Below are positions 42,398 to 51,467 of a stretch of DNA of 64,000 nucleotides, piece after piece. This stretch comes from CAYJPV01 sp964372095 (lineage in GTDB: Bacteria; Acidobacteriota; Vicinamibacteria; Vicinamibacterales; JAKQTR01), in NCBI GenBank assembly GCA_964372095.1, contig CAYJPV010000008.1, forward strand, positions 1 through 64,000, given 5' to 3'. Position numbers and translations under genes: made by a program. Within the stretch, counting starts at the first letter, position 1. Every line of letters begins with the position of its first letter. The notes beneath the pieces are model-generated. The model was given only the letters and a program-made list of their open reading frames with translations. It searched no databases and was not told the origin of the DNA.

Positions 42398-45300
42398 ATG
42401 AGTCTTGCGCGCACAGCGATCAACCGCCCGATCACGATGTACATGATCTGCTCGGTCATCGTGCTGCTGGGAGCTATTTCCCTCACCCGCCTGCCGGTAG
42501 ACCTCATGCCGGACGTCACGTACCCGAGCCTCACCATTCGGGTCAGCTATCCCGGCGTGGGTCCCCTGGAGATGGAGGAGCTCGTCGCCAGGCCCATCGA
42601 GCAGGCCGTCGCCGCCGTCGCGGGCGTGGAGCAGATCAATTCCACGTCGTCCGAAGGCAGCGCGACCGTCAGGCTGAACTTCGCCTGGGGCACGAACCTG
42701 AACGCCGCCGCCGACGATGTCCGGAGCCGTGTGGACCGCGTGCGGGGCCGGCTCCCCGAAGATGCGGATCCGCCAATCCTCTTCAAGTTCGACGCGTCCG
42801 CGATGCCGATCATGGGCGTGGGTATCGAAGGCAACATGGATCCCGTCGCGCTGCGCGAACTGGCCCAGAACCAGCTGTCGGTGCGCCTCGAGCGCGTGCC
42901 CGGCGTGGCGGCCGTGAGCGTGGACGGCGGTCTGCGCCGGCAGATCCACGTGCTCCTGTCCAAGGAAAAGGTCGCGGCCCTCGACATGTCGGTCGATCGT
43001 ATCGTGAGCCTGCTCCGCTCCGAGAACCAGAACACGCCGCTCGGCGAAATCGACGAAGGCGACATGACGTACCTGCTCCGGAGCCAGGGGCAGTACGAGA
43101 ACCTCGATCAGATTCGCAACCTGGTCGTCATCAACAAGGGCGGCGTCCCGGTCTACCTGCGTGATATTGCCGAGGTCAGGGACTCTACGGAAGACTACCG
43201 GTCGTTCACCCGCATCAACGGCAAGCCCGGCATCCGGATGCGCGTGACCAAGCAGTCCGGCGAGAACACCGTGGCGATCGCCAAGGCCGTGCGCGCCGAA
43301 ATCGACCGCATCAACATCGAAGTGCCGAACGTCCGCCTGGCCGTGCTGGACGACAGTGCCGTCTTCATCGAGCGCTCGATCGCCGGCGTGCAGACGGCGG
43401 CCCGTGACGGCGCCATCCTGGTGGTCCTGATCATCTTCCTCTTCCTCAGGAACGTCCGGTCGACGTTGATCATTGCCGCCTCGATCCCGATCTCGGTCAT
43501 CGGCACCTTCGCGCTGCTCTACTTCGCCGGCTACACGCTCAACACGATGACCTTTGGCGCCCTGGCGCTCGGCATCGGCATGATCGTCGACGCGTCCATC
43601 GTCGTGCTCGAGAACACCTTCCGCCACATGGAGATGGGCAAGGACCGGTTCCAGGCCGCGCTCGACGGGTCGGCCGAAGTGGGCCCCGCCATCCTGGCCT
43701 CCACCCTGACGCACATGGGCGTGTTCGTGCCGCTGCTGTTTCTCACCGGCGTCTCGAGCATCATGTTCAAGCAGCTGTCGGTCGTGGTGATTTTCTCCCT
43801 CGGGATGGCGCTCTTCGTGGCCATCACGCTGGTCCCCGTGCTGTGCTCCAAGATCCTCAAACTGCCGACGCCCGCCAGTGAGCGGACCGGGGCCGTCGGA
43901 CGGGTCTATGGCTGGAGCGAACGCGGGCTCGATCGCCTCGACGAGTTCTACCGCCGCATCCTGCACACGTCGCTGAACCATCGGCCCACCGTGCTGCTGG
44001 TCGGCGCCGGGCTCTTTGCCCTGGCACTCGTCCTGCTCCCCCGCGTGGGCTTCGAGCTGATGCCGCAGACGGACGAAGGCGAGGTCACGATCGATCTCGA
44101 ACTGCCCGTCGGCACACGCATCGAGCGCACCGAGTCCGCCATCGTCCGGATGGAGGCCCTCATCCGCCAGGCCGTCCCCGAAGCCGTCATGCTCATCAGC
44201 AACGGCGGCGGCGGCGGCTTCATGGGCGGATCGACGGGGCACCGCGGATCCGTCACGGTGCGACTGGTTCCCCGCGACGAACGGACACGTTCGAACGAGC
44301 AGATCGCCATGGATCTGCGGCGCCGCCTCGGCACGTCGCTGCCTGGCGTCGCCGTGAGGGCCCGCGCCTCCGGTGGCAACAACATGATGAACCGGATGTT
44401 CACCGGCGGCGGCAGCGGACGTCTGGCCCTGGAGATCCGCGGGCAGGATCTGGGCGACGCCCGCCGGTTGTCGCAGCGCGCGAAAGAACTGATGCAGCAG
44501 ACGCCGGGCATCGCCGACGCGCAGGTCGGCCGGGAAGAAGGCCGTCCGGAACTGGCCGTCATGGTGGACCGGCCCAAGGCCGCGAGTTTCGGCCTCCGGC
44601 AGAGCGACGTGGCCGCCACGCTGCGGACCAACGTGGCCGGCACCACCGCCGCCCAGTTCCGGGAACGCGGCTACGAGTACCCCATCATCGTCCGGTTGCG
44701 TGAAGAAGATCGCGGCAGCGTGCAGTCGGTGGACAACGTCATGATCGCGACGGCTCAGGGCCGCGTCATGGAGGCCAAGAACCTCCTCCGGGTCGAGTCG
44801 CAGACCGGCCCCGTCCAGATCGAACGCAAGAACCAGGAACGCATCGCACGCGTCAACGCGGAGATCGAGACGTCGCTGAGTGACGCCGTCAAGCTCGTGC
44901 AGGCGCGGATTCCCTCGCTGGCGGTCCCGCGGGACTTCTCGGTCGGCTTCGGAGCGGAAGTCGAAGAGCAGGCCAAGGCGTTCAGCCAGCTGCAGCTGAT
45001 GCTGCTGCTCGCCCTCGTGCTCACCTACGCGGTCATGGCCGGCCAGTACGAATCGCTGAAAGACCCGTTCATCATCATGTTCTCGGTGCCCCTGGCGGCC
45101 ATCGGCGTCGTGGGCGGCCTGCTGCTCACCAACACGACGTTCAGCATCCAGGCGTACATCGGCGCCATCATGCTGGCGGGCATCGTCGTCAGCAATGCCA
45201 TCCTGCTGGTCGACTACACCAACATCCTGCGGCGCCGTGACGGCGTGCCCTTGCGCGAGGCCGTCGAACAGGCCGGGCGCACCCGGCTTCGCCCGATCCT

Positions 45301-45529
45301 CATGACGTCCCTGACGACCATGCTCGGCCTGCTGCCGCTGGCGCTGTCGATCGGCGAAGGCGCCGAGATTCAGGCGCCGCTGGCGCGCGTCGTGATCGGC
45401 GGACTGCTGACATCGACCGTCATTACCCTGGTATTCGTTCCGACTGTCTATACGCTGTTCGAAGAAGGCTGGTCCGGGCTGCTGAAGGGCGCGCGCCACC
45501 ACGAACCCGCCGGCGACACGTCAGCATAG
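42398..45529 (+). CDS. RND efflux pump, AcrB/HAE1 family
   Basis: A 1043-residue proton-driven inner-membrane pump. Twelve transmembrane segments are arranged as 1+5 twice, with large periplasmic loops. Visible features: the first helix with TMYMICSVIVLLGAISL, the periplasmic start LPVDLMPDVTYPSLTI, and TM4 with FGALALGIGMIVDASIVVLEN, carrying the intramembrane Asp of the proton relay. The second half has MLAGIVVSNAILLVDYTN. A Gly-rich, Met-rich insertion (GGGGGFMGGSTGH, NNMMNRMFTGGG) lies in the second periplasmic loop. Substrates are unknown. Start supported by GGAGAGAATCG. Confidence 0.93.
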   Translation: MSLARTAINRPITMYMICSVIVLLGAISLTRLPVDLMPDVTYPSLTIRVSYPGVGPLEMEELVARPIEQAVAAVAGVEQINSTSSEGSATVRLNFAWGTNLNAAADDVRSRVDRVRGRLPEDADPPILFKFDASAMPIMGVGIEGNMDPVALRELAQNQLSVRLERVPGVAAVSVDGGLRRQIHVLLSKEKVAALDMSVDRIVSLLRSENQNTPLGEIDEGDMTYLLRSQGQYENLDQIRNLVVINKGGVPVYLRDIAEVRDSTEDYRSFTRINGKPGIRMRVTKQSGENTVAIAKAVRAEIDRINIEVPNVRLAVLDDSAVFIERSIAGVQTAARDGAILVVLIIFLFLRNVRSTLIIAASIPISVIGTFALLYFAGYTLNTMTFGALALGIGMIVDASIVVLENTFRHMEMGKDRFQAALDGSAEVGPAILASTLTHMGVFVPLLFLTGVSSIMFKQLSVVVIFSLGMALFVAITLVPVLCSKILKLPTPASERTGAVGRVYGWSERGLDRLDEFYRRILHTSLNHRPTVLLVGAGLFALALVLLPRVGFELMPQTDEGEVTIDLELPVGTRIERTESAIVRMEALIRQAVPEAVMLISNGGGGGFMGGSTGHRGSVTVRLVPRDERTRSNEQIAMDLRRRLGTSLPGVAVRARASGGNNMMNRMFTGGGSGRLALEIRGQDLGDARRLSQRAKELMQQTPGIADAQVGREEGRPELAVMVDRPKAASFGLRQSDVAATLRTNVAGTTAAQFRERGYEYPIIVRLREEDRGSVQSVDNVMIATAQGRVMEAKNLLRVESQTGPVQIERKNQERIARVNAEIETSLSDAVKLVQARIPSLAVPRDFSVGFGAEVEEQAKAFSQLQLMLLLALVLTYAVMAGQYESLKDPFIIMFSVPLAAIGVVGGLLLTNTTFSIQAYIGAIMLAGIVVSNAILLVDYTNILRRRDGVPLREAVEQAGRTRLRPILMTSLTTMLGLLPLALSIGEGAEIQAPLARVVIGGLLTSTVITLVFVPTVYTLFEEGWSGLLKGARHHEPAGDTSA

Positions 45530-45540
45530 CGAGGGCACCC

Positions 45541-47382
45541 ATGAAGAAGTGGATTACCATCCTGGTCGTCGTGGCCGCGGTTGCGGGTTCGGCGGGCGCG
45601 TACTATAAACTCCGCGGACCCGAAGGCGAGGTCAAGGTCACCACGCTGCCCGTGTCCCGGGGCGAGATCGTCGAGACGGTCGGCGCCACCGGCACCCTGC
45701 AGGCCGTGACCACCGTCCAGGTCGGCAGCCAGGTGTCGGGCAACATCAAGGCGCTCTTCGCCGACTTCAACTCGATCGTGAAGCAAGGACAGGTGGTCGC
45801 GGAGCTCGATCCCTCGCTCATCCAGACGCAGATCGAACAGGCGCGCGCCAACCTCACGCGATCGCTGTCGGACGTGGAGCGCCTCCGGGTCAGTGCCGAA
45901 GACGCGCGCAACAAGCTGAAGCGGACGCAGAGCCTCTTCGAACGCAAGCTGGTCTCCCAGCAGGAACTCGAGGCCGCGCAGGTCGCCGTTCGCGCGGCTG
46001 ACGCCCAGCTCAAGTCGTCCGAGGCGGGCGTCGTGCAGTCGCAGGCTTCCCTGAACCAGAGCGAAGTCAACCTGCAGCACACCGTCATCGAAGCCCCGAT
46101 CGACGGCATCGTCATCTCGCGGAACGTCGACGTCGGTCAGACCGTGGCCGCCAGCATGAACGCGCCCACGCTGTTCATCATCGCGGCGGACCTCACCAAG
46201 ATGCAGGTGAACGCCAGTGTCGACGAGTCGGACGTGGGCCGCATCCGCCCCGGCCAGCACGTCCGGTTCCGCGTGGATGCGTACCCGACGGAAGAATTCA
46301 CGGGCACCGTGGCCCAGGTTCGTCTGCAGCCGATCGTGGCCCAGAACGTCGTGACCTACGCCACCGTCATCGACGTGCCGAACAACCAGTTGAAGCTTAA
46401 GCCTGGCATGACCGCCAACGTGACCATCGAGGTCGCCAAACGCAACGACGTCCTCCGCGTGCCGAATGCGGCCATCCGGTTCCGGCCGACGACCGACACC
46501 TTCACCGCGCTGAATCAGGCGGTTCCCCCGGAGATGCAGCGTGGGGCGGGTGGGTTCGGCGGCCGCGGCCAGGGCGCCGGCTTCGGGCCGAACAGTCAGG
46601 GTCAGACACCGGGCGCCACCGCCCCCGTCGCCCCCGGAGCGGCAGGGTCTCCGGCGACGCCGGCCGCCCAGCCGCAGGTAGCGCCCCAGGCCGCTCGCGG
46701 CGAGAACCGCCCGCGCAGCACGGAGGCCGCCTCGTCGACCGCGGCGACGGCGGCGCCGACCCAGGGTCGCGGAACGGCCGACAGTAACGCGCGGATGGGC
46801 GCGGCACAGCCGGGTGAAGGCCGCCCCGGCGGGGGCGTCGGCGGCGGCGGCTTCGCGAACATGACGCCGGAAGAGCGCGAGAAACGGATGCAGGAGCGCA
46901 TGGCGAGCATGTCGCCCGAAGAACGCGAACGATTCGCCCAGCGTATGCGTGACCGCGCCGCCGAAGGCGGCGCTCCCGGCGCGGGCTTCGGTGGGGGCCG
47001 CAGCGCTGCCGCGGGCACGCCTCAGGCGCCGGCAGCCGCCCGGAGCGCCCAGCGGGCGCAGGGCGCGTCCACCATCGCAAACCGGCCCTCCGCCCAGACC
47101 ATCGACCAGCTCTTTGGCCCCCTGCCCGTCACGGAATCCGTCGGCCGCGCGTGGCTGTACATCAACAAGCAACTGAAGCCCGTCCGCGTGAGACTGGGCA
47201 TCACGGACGGCACCTATACCGAATTGCTCACCGGCGAACTGCAGACCGGGCAAGAACTGGTCACGTCCGTCGTGACGCCCGCCCAGGCGGCCGCGGCGTC
47301 AACCCGCTCGCCCCTGATGCCCGGCGGCCCCGGCATGGGCGGCCGTCCACCCCAGAGCATGCCGAGCGGCGGAAGGCGGTGA
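45541..47382 (+). CDS. MacA-like periplasmic adaptor with long Ala/Gly-rich insertion
   Basis: A 613-residue membrane-fusion protein for an ABC exporter. N-terminal anchor helix, lipoyl half VGSQVSGNIKALFADFNSIVKQG, coiled-coil (about 95-170), second lipoyl half EAPIDGIVISRNVDVGQTV and beta-barrel end near 325. About 325-530 is a long insertion of Ala/Gly/Pro/Gln-rich sequence containing a charged helix (MTPEEREKRMQERMASMS and PEERERFAQRMRDRA). A final beta strand region follows. Ordinary MacA is about 370 residues. The next two genes encode the MacB ATPase and permease as separate proteins. Confidence 0.87.
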   Translation: MKKWITILVVVAAVAGSAGAYYKLRGPEGEVKVTTLPVSRGEIVETVGATGTLQAVTTVQVGSQVSGNIKALFADFNSIVKQGQVVAELDPSLIQTQIEQARANLTRSLSDVERLRVSAEDARNKLKRTQSLFERKLVSQQELEAAQVAVRAADAQLKSSEAGVVQSQASLNQSEVNLQHTVIEAPIDGIVISRNVDVGQTVAASMNAPTLFIIAADLTKMQVNASVDESDVGRIRPGQHVRFRVDAYPTEEFTGTVAQVRLQPIVAQNVVTYATVIDVPNNQLKLKPGMTANVTIEVAKRNDVLRVPNAAIRFRPTTDTFTALNQAVPPEMQRGAGGFGGRGQGAGFGPNSQGQTPGATAPVAPGAAGSPATPAAQPQVAPQAARGENRPRSTEAASSTAATAAPTQGRGTADSNARMGAAQPGEGRPGGGVGGGGFANMTPEEREKRMQERMASMSPEERERFAQRMRDRAAEGGAPGAGFGGGRSAAAGTPQAPAAARSAQRAQGASTIANRPSAQTIDQLFGPLPVTESVGRAWLYINKQLKPVRVRLGITDGTYTELLTGELQTGQELVTSVVTPAQAAAASTRSPLMPGGPGMGGRPPQSMPSGGRR

Positions 47383-47386
47383 CGCC

Positions 47387-48175
47387 ATGGCGGTGATTTC
47401 CGTACGCGACCTGCGCAAGGTCTATACGCTAGGCGACATCCAGGTCCACGCCCTGCGGGGCGTCAACATGGACGTCGAGGCCGGTGAGTTTGTAGCCGTC
47501 ACCGGCCCGTCCGGGTCCGGGAAATCGACGTTCATGCACATTCTGGGCTGCCTCGATCGGCCGACGTCCGGCGAGTACCACCTTGACGGCAAAGACGTGT
47601 CGAAGTTGTCCCGGGACGATCTCGCGCGCGTCCGCAACCACCGGATTGGATTCGTGTTCCAGGGCTTCAACCTGCTGTCCCGGACCTCGGCGATCGAAAA
47701 CGTGGAGTTGCCGCTGCTGTACAGCGGCGTGCAGGTCAAGGGCAAGGAGCGCCACGCCCGCGCACGGGAGGCCCTGGCGCTGGTCGGCCTGGCCGAGCGC
47801 TCCCACCACCATCCCAATCAACTCTCGGGTGGGCAGCAACAGCGCGTGGCGATTGCGCGAGCGCTGATCAATAACCCGTCCATCCTGCTGGCGGACGAAC
47901 CCACAGGCAACCTCGACACCCGGACGAGCATCGAGGTTATGGACGTCTTCCAGAAGCTGAATATCGAGCGTGGCATCACCGTGCTGCTGATCACGCACGA
48001 ACACGACATTGCCGAGTACGGCACGCGCACCGTCGCGTTCCGGGACGGGCACATCGTCTCGGATACGTCGAATGTCAACCGGCGGATCGCCAGCGACGAA
48101 CTGGCGGCCCTGCCCCCGCCGGAGATTGAAAACGGCGACTCCGCGGCGAACGCCCCCGCCGCCCCAGCGAGGTAG
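47387..48175 (+). CDS. ABC transporter ATP-binding protein, MacB/LolD type
   Basis: A 262-residue ATPase. Walker A is GPSGSGKST, the ABC signature LSGGQQQRVAIARAL, Walker B ILLADEPTGNLD, H-loop ITHEHD. The first 230 residues are the nucleotide-binding domain; the tail is acidic and proline/alanine-rich. It corresponds to the N-terminal domain of E. coli MacB, here on its own chain. Start 5 bp after the adaptor stop; GGAAGG upstream. Confidence 0.93.
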   Translation: MAVISVRDLRKVYTLGDIQVHALRGVNMDVEAGEFVAVTGPSGSGKSTFMHILGCLDRPTSGEYHLDGKDVSKLSRDDLARVRNHRIGFVFQGFNLLSRTSAIENVELPLLYSGVQVKGKERHARAREALALVGLAERSHHHPNQLSGGQQQRVAIARALINNPSILLADEPTGNLDTRTSIEVMDVFQKLNIERGITVLLITHEHDIAEYGTRTVAFRDGHIVSDTSNVNRRIASDELAALPPPEIENGDSAANAPAAPAR

Positions 48176-48178
48176 CCC

Positions 48179-49396
48179 ATGCGCTTGCTCATGACGTTCC
48201 GCATCGCCTTCAAGGCACTCAACCGCAACAAGATGCGTACCGCACTGACGATGCTCGGCATGATCATCGGCGTGGCCGCGGTCATCGCGATGGTCGCGCT
48301 CGGGCGCGGCGCATCGTCCTCGATCGAGACGCAGATCAAGTCCGCCGGCACCAACCTCATCAACGTCTACGCCGGCAACTTCATGACCGGCGGTGTGCGC
48401 ATGGGGTCGGGCGCGGCGAACACGTTGACCGTGGAAGACGCGCTCTCGCTGCGCGACCTCCCGGGCGTGCAGTACGTCGCGCCCGGCGTCAATACCCGGT
48501 CGCAGGTGATCGCCGGCAACCAGAACTGGCAGACCCGCGTCAACGGCAGCGACGTGGACTGGCCCCAGATCCGGACGTGGTCGCAGCGCTTCGGATCGTT
48601 CTTCACCACGCAGGACGTGAACAGCGCCGCCAAGGTCGCCGTCCTCGGCTCGACGGTCTCCACGAATCTGTTCGGGGAAGACGTCGATCCCACGGGCCAG
48701 ATCATCCGAATCAAGAACCAGCCGTTCAAGGTCATCGGGGTCATGGCCAGCAAGGGCGCCAGCACGGGTGGCGACGATCAGGATGACAGCGTCGTCATCC
48801 CGTACACGACGGCCCAGAAGAAGCTGATGGGCATTCAGCACATCCAGAACATCACGGTGTCGGCGGCGTCGGCGGGCGAGGTGGCGACGGTCGCCGAAGC
48901 CATCACGGCGCATATACGCACCCGGCACAAGATCATGCCCGGGGACTCCGACGACTTCATGGTACGCACGCTCGAAGAGATGGCCGCCATGCGGACCGAG
49001 GCCACCCGGACGATGTCGGCGCTGCTCGCGGGGATTGCCGGCGTCTCGCTGCTCGTCGGCGGCATCGGCATCATGAATATCATGCTCGTCTCGGTGACCG
49101 AGCGAACGCGCGAGATTGGGCTGCGGATGGCCATTGGCGCCCGCGGCGGCGACGTGCTGCTGCAGTTCCTCGTCGAGGCCGTGGTCCTCAGCGTCTTCGG
49201 GGGGTCTATCGGCATTGCCGTCGGCTTCGGCATCTCGATGACGCTGACGCAGTTCCTCGGCTGGCCGACCGCCATCTCGCCGGACGCCATCGCGCTGGCC
49301 TTTGGGTTCTCGGCCATCACCGGCATCTTCTTTGGCTTCTACCCGGCCACCAAGGCCGCCAAGCTCGATCCGATCGAGGCGCTGCGGTTCGAATAA
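48179..49396 (+). CDS. ABC transporter permease, MacB/FtsX type
   Basis: A 405-residue permease. One N-terminal helix (ALTMLGMIIGVAAVIAMVALG), a large periplasmic domain (about 45-280) and three C-terminal helices near 290-390. MacB_PCD and FtsX-like regions are recognisable: TMSALLAGIAGVSLLVGGIG and ERTREIGLRMAIGARGGDVLL. With the ATPase and adaptor it forms a MacAB-TolC-like mechanotransmission exporter for small molecules, lipids or peptides; the substrate is unknown. Confidence 0.92.
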   Translation: MRLLMTFRIAFKALNRNKMRTALTMLGMIIGVAAVIAMVALGRGASSSIETQIKSAGTNLINVYAGNFMTGGVRMGSGAANTLTVEDALSLRDLPGVQYVAPGVNTRSQVIAGNQNWQTRVNGSDVDWPQIRTWSQRFGSFFTTQDVNSAAKVAVLGSTVSTNLFGEDVDPTGQIIRIKNQPFKVIGVMASKGASTGGDDQDDSVVIPYTTAQKKLMGIQHIQNITVSAASAGEVATVAEAITAHIRTRHKIMPGDSDDFMVRTLEEMAAMRTEATRTMSALLAGIAGVSLLVGGIGIMNIMLVSVTERTREIGLRMAIGARGGDVLLQFLVEAVVLSVFGGSIGIAVGFGISMTLTQFLGWPTAISPDAIALAFGFSAITGIFFGFYPATKAAKLDPIEALRFE

Positions 49397-49422
49397 CCCC
49401 AACCACACTCAAGGAGTCACCG

Positions 49423-49902
49423 ATGAAGAAGTTCGCGTTCCTCGCCGTCGTCCTCGCCGTCGTCCTGGCCCTCCCGGCCTTCGCGACCGCCCAGGCCAAG
49501 CCTGATTTCTCCGGCAAGTGGATCCAGGACATGGACAAGAGCGATCCGGCCGGCGGCGGTCGCGGCCCGGCCGGCCCGCAGAATCTGACGATCGCGCAGT
49601 CCGCAACCGAGCTGACCATCGAGCGCGAGACGCCCAACGGCGCCATGAAGACCGTCTACAAGCTGGACGGCACGGAAAGCGAGAATTCGACGGGCCGCGG
49701 CACATCGAAGACCAAGTCGACCTGGGAAGGCGCGACGCTGGTCACCGCCGGCACCCAGACGATGAGCATGCAGGGCAACGAAGTGACGATGGAAACCAAA
49801 GAAGTCCGCAGCCTCGAGGCTGACGGCACGATGGTCGTCGTCACGACCACCAAGTCTCAGATGGGCGAACGTACGCGCAAGGTCGTCTTCAAGAAGGCCT
49901 GA
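49423..49902 (+). CDS. Small secreted beta-rich protein
   Basis: A 159-residue protein with a signal peptide (FAFLAVVLAVVLALPAFATA). The mature part begins KPDFSGKWIQDMDKSDP, then repeated short beta strands ending GERTRKVVFKKA. This FSGxW-start pattern is common among small secreted proteins of Acidobacteriota, in my experience; function unknown. It is the last gene of the efflux operon and its end overlaps the end of the opposing 85-residue gene by 14 bp. Confidence 0.65.
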   Translation: MKKFAFLAVVLAVVLALPAFATAQAKPDFSGKWIQDMDKSDPAGGGRGPAGPQNLTIAQSATELTIERETPNGAMKTVYKLDGTESENSTGRGTSKTKSTWEGATLVTAGTQTMSMQGNEVTMETKEVRSLEADGTMVVVTTTKSQMGERTRKVVFKKA

Positions 49903-50146
49903 CCGACAGTTCCTTGATCGCGCTATCGAGATCCGCGAGCGCCCGCTTCAGCATGTCGCGCTGGGCGGGCGCTGCCGCTCTGGCCAGGTCGCCAGCCGTC
50001 CTCGCCCTGGCGAGGATGAGCACCTTCCGCCGTGCCTCCCGATCCCGCTCGTCGGCCGACACCACACCGTCTCTCCGACCGGGTGCCGTGTGCGTTCTGT
50101 CCGCCTGCTGCGATTCAACCGCCTTGCTTTCCCACCCGCGTGCCAT
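49889..50146 (-). CDS. Small charged helical protein
   Basis: An 85-residue protein, mostly helical and charged (ADERDREARRKVLILARARTA, QRDMLKRALADLDSAIKEL). The ATG at 50146 is chosen because AGGAGG lies 8 bases upstream. Its 5' end overlaps the 3' end of the FolK-nitrilase gene by 32 bp and its 3' end overlaps the opposing secreted-protein gene. Function unknown. Confidence 0.5.
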   Translation of the reverse strand: MARGWESKAVESQQADRTHTAPGRRDGVVSADERDREARRKVLILARARTAGDLARAAAPAQRDMLKRALADLDSAIKELSVRPS

Positions 50147-51458
50147 CGCCTTCGCCTCCTCCGTCACTGTCATCGTCGTGCAACAGCGTCCGGACAAGTT
50201 CCGGACGCCGATCCCGGTAGAACAAGCTGCGCGCGTGTGACCGGGCCAGGTCGCCGTAGTCCAGTTCGGCGAACAGGATCGCCTCGTCACCGGCCGGGGC
50301 CCTCGCTACCACACGCCCGGCCGGATCGCACACGAACGACTCACCCGCGAACGTCAACGTGCGCTCGGCGCCGACCCGGTTCGCCAGGGCGGTGAAATAC
50401 CCGTTCTGGAACGCCGACACACGCAACTCCGCTTCGTACAGACCGTCCGGCCACTCGCCCACCGAACCGGCCTGCGGCACCACCACCAGGTCCGCCCGCT
50501 GGAGGCCCAGGCTGCGCATCACCTCCGGGTAGTGCCGGTCGTAACAGATTGCCACCCCGATGCGGCCGGCGGCCGTCTCGTACACGGGCATGCCGTGGTC
50601 ACCGGGCGTGTAATAGTCCTGCTCCCAGAAGCACGGCATGTGCGCGATGTGCAACATGCGCGTCGTACCCAGCAGGCGTCCGTCCGCATCGATGACCGGC
50701 GAGCTGTCGTAGGCGCGATCCCCGTCACGTTCGTAGAGATTCAGCACGACCACGATACCCAGGTCGGCCGCGAGCCGGCAGAACGCATCGGTGGTCGGCC
50801 CGGGAACCGGCTCGGCGCGATGCAGGGGCTGCCCCGACTCGGACCGGTCACACGGGAAGAAGGGCGTGAAGGCCAACTCGGGGAACGCCACCAGCCGCGC
50901 CCCACCGGCCGCCGCCGTGCGCGCCGCCTGGAGGCCGCGGGTGACGTTGGCGGCCTGGTCCGGACCTGCCTGATACTGGACAAGGGCAATGCGCATGGCG
51001 GACGCTCCCGGAAGGCTGAGGCGCAGTTCGTGGACGGACCGGCCGGTCACCGGGTCGCGCCACCGGTGGGCGATTCGACACAGCGGTTCGAGCACGAACG
51101 CGCGATCGCGGAACCGCGGGTGGGGGACGACGAGGTCCGGCGTCGTGATCCGGGCGTCCCCGAAGAGCAACACATCGAGATCGAGGGTGCGGGGTGCGCC
51201 GGGGTACGGGCGCTGGCGCCCGTGGGCATCTTCGATCAGCTGCAGCGCCGCCAGTAACGCGTGCGCGGACCCGCTCCACGTTCCGACGGCTGCGCTGTTG
51301 AGGAATCGGGGCTGATCGGCCACCCCGACAGGGTCGGTCTCGAACAGCGGCGCCACCACCAGGTCCGGCATGAGCCCCCGGAGCGCCGCGACGGCCGACA
51401 GAAGGTGCGTGTGACGATCGCCCAGGTTGCTGCCCAGCGCTATCGCCACTCGCTCCAC
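50115..51458 (-). CDS. HPPK (FolK) fused to a carbon-nitrogen hydrolase domain
   Basis: A 447-residue in-frame fusion. Residues 1-150 are 6-hydroxymethyl-7,8-dihydropterin pyrophosphokinase (ALGSNLGDR, FLNSAAVG, RTLDLDVLLFGD, PHPRFRDRAFVLEPL), a folate-pathway enzyme. Residues 155-430 are a nitrilase-superfamily domain: E194 in FPELAF, E279 in FWEQDYYTPGD and C305 in VAICYDRHYPE. The position of the catalytic lysine, in the RKxHIP motif of amidases such as N-carbamoylputrescine amidase, is M268 in TTRMLHIAH. An internal ATG at 50996 (residue 155) has its own GGGAG 8 bases upstream, so the hydrolase could also be made separately. GTG start with AGGGAGG upstream. Confidence 0.8.
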   Translation of the reverse strand: MERVAIALGSNLGDRHTHLLSAVAALRGLMPDLVVAPLFETDPVGVADQPRFLNSAAVGTWSGSAHALLAALQLIEDAHGRQRPYPGAPRTLDLDVLLFGDARITTPDLVVPHPRFRDRAFVLEPLCRIAHRWRDPVTGRSVHELRLSLPGASAMRIALVQYQAGPDQAANVTRGLQAARTAAAGGARLVAFPELAFTPFFPCDRSESGQPLHRAEPVPGPTTDAFCRLAADLGIVVVLNLYERDGDRAYDSSPVIDADGRLLGTTRMLHIAHMPCFWEQDYYTPGDHGMPVYETAAGRIGVAICYDRHYPEVMRSLGLQRADLVVVPQAGSVGEWPDGLYEAELRVSAFQNGYFTALANRVGAERTLTFAGESFVCDPAGRVVARAPAGDEAILFAELDYGDLARSHARSLFYRDRRPELVRTLLHDDDSDGGGEGDGTRVGKQGG

Positions 51459-51467
51459 GCGGCCTCC

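Noticed and set aside
42344..45502. Very long open frame antisense to the RND pump gene (about 1050 codons)
   Set aside because: GC-rich codon bias leaves the reverse frame open. It has no recognisable domain and is rich in His/Arg/Asp, typical of shadow frames; the forward frame is an unmistakable AcrB-type pump.
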